Notes under the pieces: model-generated
The model's database searches: none
Told to the model about the DNA's origin: nothing
Seen by the model: the letters and a program-made list of their open reading frames with translations, nothing else
In this document: positions 46,620-52,320 of the stretch, piece after piece
Position numbering within the stretch: the first letter of the stretch is position 1
Layout of the letters: each line of letters starts with the position of its first letter
Assembly: GCA_944392585.1 (NCBI GenBank)
Contig: CALXXA010000034.1
Span: 1 to 52,320, forward strand
DNA length: 52,320 bases
Direction of reading: 5' to 3'
Source: an uncultured Alphaproteobacteria bacterium
GTDB lineage: Bacteria > Pseudomonadota > Alphaproteobacteria > CAAHEQ01 > UBA3637
Translations under genes and position numbers: made by a program

Positions 46620-49600
46620 TTAAAAATTATGTTTTAATCTTAACATTCCCGTATGGCTGATGTAGTCATCGCGAATACCCGCATCATAACCAACGGAGAA
46701 CTTCCAGTCGTTGATATCGGCTTCAAATGCAAGTCCGGCTTCAACTCCAAAACGATTAAGTTTTTCCCCATTGACATCATAATTGATTCCAACAATATTA
46801 ACATTGGTATTATTGTCATCGCTCATAATATCATAAGTCAAGGCTGCTCTGGCTTTCGGAGTCCAATGAATTCCGGATTTACTGGTGAAAGTCTTAAGGT
46901 ATTTAGCTCCAGCAACCAAAGTTAGAATATTATTGCTGTCAACACTGATATGTTGGCCGGCGTAGTCTGTGTAATCGTCTTGACTGACGTGGATGAAACG
47001 TAGGCCGCCTTCCGGGGTGAGCCCGTTTGGTAAATCATACCCGGCATAAGCAGTCAACCCGATGTTTTGAACGTTATAATCGGCCGAGTTTCGGCTGCCG
47101 TTGACATCGGCTTTTTCTTGATAATCGGCAAAGCCGTAATGAGCTGTTCCGCGGGTATACCATCTTCCAGACTGATACTTGCCATAAACGAACAAAGTAT
47201 GTCCGTCAACATCAATGTTGCGCTCAAGTGTATCAACATCCGTTTTGTTATAAGCATATCCGAACCCAAGTGTTATATCTTCATCAATTCTACCATCCAA
47301 ACCAAAGACAAAACCGGCCGTTTTCCCGGTAAATCCGGCATTGGAAGAAGAATTATCTTGTTTAGAATAGTTATACAGACCTTCTACCCACATCCCGACA
47401 TTTTGGAAGACATCTCCGCCACTTATGCCTTGAATATTTTGATGGTGTTCAATTTGGCGGCTGATAAGATTATTAATATCAATGGTGGTACGGGCTATCG
47501 CTTGAGAATCTGTCGGAGCAAGATTGTTCAAAGCTTTAATATAGCCAGAGCTGTCATGTTGCGACAATTCGTTTAAATGTGCCTGCATGGCATCTATCAC
47601 GGCGTTTCCGGTTGTCGGAATCTTCTCCCAAGCTTCGGCTATTTGTACATTGTTGCTATTCCCTCTGTTCCCATTGACAATATCCGTTGGCGAAGAAGTG
47701 TAGGTAATTTTGAATTTACCGTTCTCACTCGTACTTACCTCATAACGATTATTCGAAAGCATTTGAGAAAATACTCCCGTAGACGTTCCACTTACTTGAA
47801 TCAGCTCTAATTCTCCGGTGGAAGCATCTTTTTCAGTAATCAGACCAGGCGCGACCGTTAACGATAATTTTGACTCTTTACCCAGAGTTAAGTCGGTGGC
47901 GATCAACTTGCCGCCTTCATAATCACTAGAATCTTGCTCTATATCAGTAATAGTCATTTTTAATGTGCCATTAATAATCATGTTATCCAAAGAAACATCT
48001 GTTGTCCCAATATCTAGTGAACCGCTTTGCGCGATTGTTACATTCCCTAGCTTGGCCCCTGTTCCCCAGAGCATATTGCCACTGATTATTGTAGAGCCGT
48101 TACCGTTAATAGCTTGAGTCAACATTCCGCCGTTTAATATAAGACCATTCTCAACGGCGTTTGTTACCGTATTACCTAAATTGGTTGCCGACGTTGTTAA
48201 ACTTCCGCTTTGAATGCGCACTGTTTGAGAAATAGAAGCATCACTTATGATATCTCCCGCGATAATAGTTGTTCCGTTTCCTTTGATACTTTGAACCAAT
48301 GTGCCGCCATTTAAGATAAGTCCGCCGTCGACTTCATTTACAATCCTTCCTGTCAATCCTTTTGCCGAAGTTGTTAGACTTCCTCTTTCAATCCGTACTT
48401 CTTGAGCAATCGTTTCCCCCGTGTTTTCAACATCTCCGATAATTTTAGTTGTTCCTGAACCGCTGATGGCAGAAGTAAGCATCCCATTTCCTAATGTAAT
48501 GATTCCGTCGTTATTGATGATATTTTTAATTTTTAAACTACCTGCGTCAATAACTAAACTCGAGCCGTCTTGGATATTTAATGTATTTTGTGTAATTGCG
48601 TTTGCAATAACCGTTGCTGATGTGTTCTTTGTTCCTATATTTGTTGTTCCAAGTGGAGTTATATCATCTGTTATTGCACTTAAGATTTTAATGTCCCCTT
48701 CGTTAAGATTGAGTTCGCCGACATTAAATATATCATTGGTCGCGTTATTTGTTGCGGCATTAAATATTATACTATTATTATCCTTGGCGTTCAGGTTCAG
48801 AGTTCCTTCAGATCTATTGTATATAGCACCGCCATTAAATTGAGCATGATTATTTTCGAATAAAACGTCTTTATTTTCTGCAATTATGGCTGCTGCGGCG
48901 CTGTTATCAAGTGCTCCTCCATAGACAGACTCATTTTCTCTAAAAGTTGAGTCGATGATGGTTGCCGTGCCGTTATTATAAACTGATCCGCCAACATAGG
49001 CTGTTTTATTTCCTCTAAAAGTTGAACTTGTTATGATTAGTGTGCCATTATTACCAATTGCTCCTCCGTAAGAGGCTTCATTTCCGTTGAAGGTTGAGTC
49101 GGTTATAGTTGCTGTGTCGTAATTATAAATTGCTCCGCCAAAACTCCCCGCTTTGTTTTCACTGAAGGTTGAGTGAGTTATAGTTACTGTATTCTGATTA
49201 TAAATAGCGCCCCCGGTATAACTACTGGCTTCATTTTTATTAAAAACCGAGTCTATTATAATTACCTTGCCAGCATTATCAATTGCAGCACCAAAAGCTC
49301 TATTAAATCCGCAGATTCCTTGTGAACCTACATCAGAGAGATTCCCGACTTTGTTAATTGTTAATATTTGCCCGTTATTGACAATAATGCCGTTAATATG
49401 ATCACTGTTTGCAATAATGTCGTTTGTATTCCCAAAAATCGTGAAGTTTCTGTTATGACCGGCAAGGGTTCCAAGATTTTTAGTAACAGCTTCCAGCTGC
49501 CATATAGAATACGCGTTTATTGTGTTGTCGGTAATCGCTTTTGTTAAGCTGGGGCTTTCAAGGTCGCTTTCTTTTGCAACATTGAAGACTCCGAAATTTT

Positions 49601-51374
49601 GATCGTCTAATGTAAATGTATATTTATAACCTCCTGAAGTGAGCGTAGTTAGTTCAGGTGTCTGAGATAGTGTGATTTTGTCGCTTTCAGATGATTCGAT
49701 AAACACACCATTGTTTGCGTTGCCATCTTTGGTTACATTTATTCCCCCGAGATTAAATTTTACGGAGTCTATCCCTGTTTCAAATTCATTGATAACTAAT
49801 TTATCTGTCGTTCCGGAACTTGCGTCAAAATCAATACTTAAGTTTGTTATATTTTTATTTGCACCTAATTTTTTAATCGTTAATACATCTCCAGCATTTT
49901 CGTTTCGTAAATCTAATGAGCCTCCGTATGCGCCTAAGAAAGAAAGTGTTTGATTTGCAGCTGTTTTTCCTAATTTTAAAGTCCCGACATTACCGTATAC
50001 TCCACCGCCGAGATTAATTCCATATCCACCCTCAATAGCTTTGTCCAATATGACTGTACCTGAATAATTCTTAGTGAAGTCAGTATTGATATTTAACATT
50101 GAGTTTGAATCGGCAAATTTGATTGTATCGATTATCGCTAAAGTTCTGTCATTAGAGGCTAAAGCATTGAGTGACCCCGTTAAATAGATACCGTTTCCTG
50201 TACCGTCAGTTGTTCCTGTTGAATTATTATTTTCAAAAATAACATCTTTTAAATTAGCTTGAATCGTTGTTAAAACAGATGATTCATTATAAATTGCACT
50301 GCCTTCTGAAGCCACGTTATTCCTGAATGAAGAATCTATTACGGTTAACCCCGTGACATCTGATGAAGCGTAGATTGCACCACCTTTTGAAGAGTTCCCA
50401 GTCGATTTGTTCGAGGTGAAATCAGTATTTTCAATAGTTAATTCTATATTCGCGGAACTTGTTATTTCTGATTTTTTGGCATATATGGCACCGCCTTTAT
50501 TTACTGTTTCGTTGCCTGTGAAAGTAGAATTTTTTATGGTTGAAGATATATCATATACAGGAAGATAAGCTATGGCGCCACCTGAGTTTGTTGATTTGTT
50601 AGAGATAAAGGTGACGGTGTTAAAATCTGAATTGGCGGAAGCAACCATTATTGCTCCGCCGTCTTGCACCGTCGTCTGCGGTGTCGAAAGGTAGTCTTTT
50701 ATTCCGTTATTGTTAAAGGTTGAATCTGAAATTATTAAATTATTAACATAAGATTCTATTGCTCCGCCATAGGACTGCGCTGAGGCACTATGTACCGTGT
50801 TCCCTGTGAAAATAGAATTAGATATCGTAACCTTATTTGCACTGGATAGTTTAAGAGCGCCTCCTTGTCCGTAACGGCTTGTATATTGACCGGTCACATA
50901 GTTATTGATAAAATTCATATTTGTTATTTCAAGTTCACTATCATTGACCTGCCAATAAAGAGTTGAATTAATCGCATTTTGTATAGTTCCATCTTTTACC
51001 TTAGTTTTGTTTCCTTCCGCAAATCCCTCGAAGTAGAACACTGAATTGTGAGAAAGACCGTATGATTCATAACCTTGATTGACTTGAACATCTAAAATGT
51101 TAAGATTTAAATCAATCACTTCGGGAATAGTGTCTTTGGAATAGATTGCGTCAACATTGTTTGCTGTGATATTTCCATCAAATACCACACTTCTTCCGGT
51201 TTCTATGTTAGACTTTAATGCAGCCCAATCGGAAACAAGGGTTTCTGCCGCAAAAACATCCCCAGAAAAGCCTATTGTCCCCAAAGCCATCGCCGTATTT
51301 AAGATGGCGCATTTCATCAATACACTTTTATAATTTTTGGTGAGGAGAGTTATTGCTGTCCGTGTGTATTGCAT
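46620..51374 (-). CDS. Autotransporter with beta-helix passenger
   Basis: 1584 residues from the ATG at 51374 (GAGG upstream). An extended signal peptide of about 42 residues ends at VFA. The passenger (about 43-1290) is a repeat-rich pectin-lyase-type beta helix: units of the form S-x-F-x-x-N-x-a-x-x-x-GGAIYN occur at about residues 160-430 and 720-890. A 59-residue tandem repeat lies near 1000-1110. The last roughly 280 residues form the autotransporter barrel, with G-M-W-V-E-G-L-Y-N near its start and a C-terminal LRLKHNF. It is probably surface-exposed. No protease or lipase motif was noticed in the passenger, so an adhesin or self-associating role is inferred. The barrel protein follows. 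Confidence 0.92.
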   Translation of the reverse strand: MQYTRTAITLLTKNYKSVLMKCAILNTAMALGTIGFSGDVFAAETLVSDWAALKSNIETGRSVVFDGNITANNVDAIYSKDTIPEVIDLNLNILDVQVNQGYESYGLSHNSVFYFEGFAEGNKTKVKDGTIQNAINSTLYWQVNDSELEITNMNFINNYVTGQYTSRYGQGGALKLSSANKVTISNSIFTGNTVHSASAQSYGGAIESYVNNLIISDSTFNNNGIKDYLSTPQTTVQDGGAIMVASANSDFNTVTFISNKSTNSGGAIAYLPVYDISSTIKNSTFTGNETVNKGGAIYAKKSEITSSANIELTIENTDFTSNKSTGNSSKGGAIYASSDVTGLTVIDSSFRNNVASEGSAIYNESSVLTTIQANLKDVIFENNNSTGTTDGTGNGIYLTGSLNALASNDRTLAIIDTIKFADSNSMLNINTDFTKNYSGTVILDKAIEGGYGINLGGGVYGNVGTLKLGKTAANQTLSFLGAYGGSLDLRNENAGDVLTIKKLGANKNITNLSIDFDASSGTTDKLVINEFETGIDSVKFNLGGINVTKDGNANNGVFIESSESDKITLSQTPELTTLTSGGYKYTFTLDDQNFGVFNVAKESDLESPSLTKAITDNTINAYSIWQLEAVTKNLGTLAGHNRNFTIFGNTNDIIANSDHINGIIVNNGQILTINKVGNLSDVGSQGICGFNRAFGAAIDNAGKVIIIDSVFNKNEASSYTGGAIYNQNTVTITHSTFSENKAGSFGGAIYNYDTATITDSTFNGNEASYGGAIGNNGTLIITSSTFRGNKTAYVGGSVYNNGTATIIDSTFRENESVYGGALDNSAAAAIIAENKDVLFENNHAQFNGGAIYNRSEGTLNLNAKDNNSIIFNAATNNATNDIFNVGELNLNEGDIKILSAITDDITPLGTTNIGTKNTSATVIANAITQNTLNIQDGSSLVIDAGSLKIKNIINNDGIITLGNGMLTSAISGSGTTKIIGDVENTGETIAQEVRIERGSLTTSAKGLTGRIVNEVDGGLILNGGTLVQSIKGNGTTIIAGDIISDASISQTVRIQSGSLTTSATNLGNTVTNAVENGLILNGGMLTQAINGNGSTIISGNMLWGTGAKLGNVTIAQSGSLDIGTTDVSLDNMIINGTLKMTITDIEQDSSDYEGGKLIATDLTLGKESKLSLTVAPGLITEKDASTGELELIQVSGTSTGVFSQMLSNNRYEVSTSENGKFKITYTSSPTDIVNGNRGNSNNVQIAEAWEKIPTTGNAVIDAMQAHLNELSQHDSSGYIKALNNLAPTDSQAIARTTIDINNLISRQIEHHQNIQGISGGDVFQNVGMWVEGLYNYSKQDNSSSNAGFTGKTAGFVFGLDGRIDEDITLGFGYAYNKTDVDTLERNIDVDGHTLFVYGKYQSGRWYTRGTAHYGFADYQEKADVNGSRNSADYNVQNIGLTAYAGYDLPNGLTPEGGLRFIHVSQDDYTDYAGQHISVDSNNILTLVAGAKYLKTFTSKSGIHWTPKARAALTYDIMSDDNNTNVNIVGINYDVNGEKLNRFGVEAGLAFEADINDWKFSVGYDAGIRDDYISHTGMLRLKHNF
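48045..48399 (-). repeat. Tandem 177-bp repeat within the autotransporter passenger
   Basis: The segment beginning VRI[EQ][RS]GSLTTSA and running through GLILNGG to an N-G-x-T-I-I-x-G turn occurs twice with a 59-residue period (starts of the units near 48399 and 48222 on the minus strand). A partial third copy lies upstream toward 48540. The copies have diverged, so this is not a recent duplication. Confidence 0.7.
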
Positions 51375-51431
51375 AAAAACCTCTTTAACTGGAATAATCA
51401 TTTGGTCTGGGTTGATAAGCTTAGTTAAGTA

Positions 51432-51459
51432 ATTTTATAAAATTATTTTTTTTTATCAA
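51432..51459 (-). promoter_or_regulatory. Candidate promoter of the autotransporter
   Basis: On the minus strand TTGATA (51454-51459), 16-bp spacer, TAAAAT (51432-51437), about 58 nt upstream of the ATG at 51374. Confidence 0.45.
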
Positions 51460-51902
51460 GAAAAAATTTCATTTTAGATTAGATATTTTGCCTGATAAAT
51501 GAAGTTGAACTTTTACAGAAGGAATATTTCCTAGATATTAAAAAGCATGTATTAGATGTTTCTTAAATTTGTTTTGTTTCTTTTATATCAAGGAATGTAT
51601 TTTCTTCTGTTTAAATGTTTCTGACGGAGGAGTTGCTTCTGTGAACTTTCCGAAAAAAACGCTGATATGGGAATATATAAGGAAGTAGTATCGGATGCGA
51701 GCTTTTAGTTAGTGATAAGATATAAAACCTTGATAAATGAGACTTTGTAAAGTTTTGGTAGATCGGTAGAGTAAGTATTTAAAGTTGTATAACTGTTAAA
51801 TTTTTGTGTTTTATATTATAGCCCATGACACATAATAGAGCAAGCGAAAGTTGTAAGTGAATTGATGGTGGGATTGTTAAGTCCGAATAAGTAAATATGA
51901 AA
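51460..51902. other. Non-coding stretch upstream of the autotransporter
   Basis: I see no supported gene, RNA or repeat here. Reading frames are short and lack ribosome binding sites. Confidence 0.4.
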
Positions 51903-51929
51903 AAAAACCTCGTCTGAAACGAGGTTTTT
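51903..51929. terminator. Bidirectional terminator-like hairpin
   Basis: AAAAACCTCG (51903-51912) pairs perfectly with CGAGGTTTTT (51920-51929). The run of A on one side and T on the other lets it work in both directions. No flanking gene ends here within the window, so it may end a small RNA or a lost gene. Confidence 0.7.
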
Positions 51930-52143
51930 GGTGGTGGATAAGACCGCATTGGATTGAGATTATTAAAAAAACATGTGAATACAAGGAGATGAAATAGATA
52001 CAAGGTCAGATCGGATTGACCTTATATCACATTTTCAAATCCTTATGTTTTAAGATGCGACCCCATGCAGTCCTATGTTTTACAAGGACTTTCCCCATTT
52101 CCCAAATTGGTCTGGTCTCATGTTCGCCAAAATCATAAATTTC
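51930..52143. other. Non-coding stretch with small inverted and direct repeats
   Basis: AAGGTCA (52002-52008) pairs with TGACCTT (52017-52023) around GATCGGAT. Near-identical segments TCCTTATGTTTTA (52040-52052) and TCCTATGTTTTA (52071-52082) follow, and GTCCT (52070-52074) pairs with AGGAC (52085-52089). No gene, tRNA or integrase was seen, so these cannot be called attachment sites. Confidence 0.4.
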
Positions 52144-52172
52144 TTGATTTTTTCTTTGTTTTATGCTATACT
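52144..52172 (+). promoter_or_regulatory. Promoter upstream of the right-edge gene
   Basis: TTGATT (52144-52149), 17-bp spacer, TATACT (52167-52172) with an extended -10 TG. Transcription would start near 52179. Confidence 0.75.
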
Positions 52173-52183
52173 AATCTTTAGTT

Positions 52184-52212
52184 AATCGGGATAATTGTAT
52201 CCCGATTTTTTT
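52184..52212 (+). terminator. Terminator-like hairpin 1 in the leader
   Basis: AATCGGGAT (52184-52192) pairs perfectly with ATCCCGATT (52199-52207), then T residues to 52212. It begins about 5 nt past the predicted transcription start. Confidence 0.7.
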
Positions 52213-52214
52213 AT

Positions 52215-52245
52215 GCCTGTTTGATATCTCAAACGGGCTTTTTTT
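52215..52245 (+). terminator. Terminator-like hairpin 2 in the leader
   Basis: A 10-bp stem (52215-52224 with 52229-52238, one G-T wobble) with loop TATC is followed by seven T residues. It ends 16 nt before the start codon at 52262. Confidence 0.75.
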
Positions 52246-52261
52246 ATGAAAGGATACTAAA

Positions 52262-52320
52262 ATGAAACTAAATATAATTATTTCTGATTTTACTTATATG
52301 AAAGAAAATTACTGTATTGC
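52262..52320 (+). CDS. 5' end of a gene leaving the window
   Basis: The ATG at 52262 is preceded by AAAGGA 7 nt upstream. Nineteen codons are readable (starting MKLNIIISDFTYMKE) plus two bases of the next. S-D-F-T near residue 9-11 and the C-I at the edge resemble openings of some nucleotide- or nucleic-acid-binding proteins, but the fragment is too short for a call. Two terminator-like hairpins stand between its promoter and this start. Confidence 0.6.
   Translation, partial: MKLNIIISDFTYMKENYCI

Noticed and set aside
51779-52003. A 74-residue minus-strand reading frame upstream of the autotransporter
   Set aside because: It runs across the perfect terminator hairpin at 51903-51929, has low-complexity composition and no ribosome binding site.
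52030-52095. Phage attachment site
   Set aside because: The repeats are short and there is no tRNA, integrase or other mobile gene in the window.

Overview
The window looks like chromosomal DNA from a host-associated, AT-rich alphaproteobacterium. This is inferred from gene content and order, not from a database search. Supporting signs are an alphaproteobacterial SOS box (GAAC-N7-GAAC) on lexA, paired F0 b and b' subunits in an F0-only operon, lepB-rnc-era-recO and bamD-recN-ligA clusters, a HemY gene beside a Mic60-like gene, and RNase J downstream of birA. Several genes suggest anaerobic or low-oxygen life: a flavodiiron protein, a small ferredoxin:thioredoxin-reductase-like protein, ThyX, and what appears to be a relic of the complex I subunit NuoN where an intact nuo operon would be expected. 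No phage, insertion sequence, CRISPR array, rRNA or tRNA gene was recognised.

Layout. 1-1.4 kb: C-terminal part of a very cysteine-rich protein cut by the left edge. 1.5-2.8 kb: rlmH, then pgpA and an FTR-like gene. 2.9-17.6 kb, all on the minus strand: Sel1-repeat protein, degenerate LytM/LysM lipoprotein, rnj, birA, NuoN relic, unknown membrane protein, large AsmA/YdbH-like protein, ligA, recN, bamD, and a D-Ala-D-Ala carboxypeptidase with a SPOR domain. 17.7-19.9 kb: a pyruvoyl arginine decarboxylase and its antiporter, matching the chlamydial AaxB/AaxC acid-resistance pair. 20-23.2 kb: two small lipoproteins, a UPF0104 membrane protein and a flavodiiron protein. 23.3-25.9 kb: trmL, hemY, Mic60-like. 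26-31.5 kb: the rod-shape operon mreB-mreC-mreD-mrdA-rodA. 31.5-34.5 kb: lepB-rnc-era-recO on the minus strand. 34.6-39.6 kb: tgt, a dciA-like gene, a DsbA-like gene, then atpI-atpB-atpE-atpF'-atpF and a small ORF. 39.7-43.4 kb: mlaE-mlaF-radA-cvpA on the minus strand. 43.5-45.2 kb: lexA and thyX. 45.3-51.4 kb: a 1584-residue autotransporter followed by an outer-membrane barrel protein. 51.4-52.3 kb: a non-coding stretch with a strong promoter, stacked terminator hairpins and the first 19 codons of a gene leaving the window.

How it fits together. Most genes are housekeeping: envelope growth, rRNA and tRNA modification, DNA repair and ATP synthesis. The accessory content concerns the cell surface (cysteine-rich protein, autotransporter, barrel protein), acid stress (AaxBC) and oxygen defence (flavodiiron, FTR-like). 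The most unusual items are an ATP synthase c subunit whose helix-1 glycine motif is almost gone and contains an Arg/Glu pair, the retained NuoN fragment, and the shortened FTR-like protein. Promoters follow an E. coli-like consensus (TTGnnn, 17-bp spacer, TAnnnT), and several could be placed to the base. All family assignments are from reading the translations by eye.
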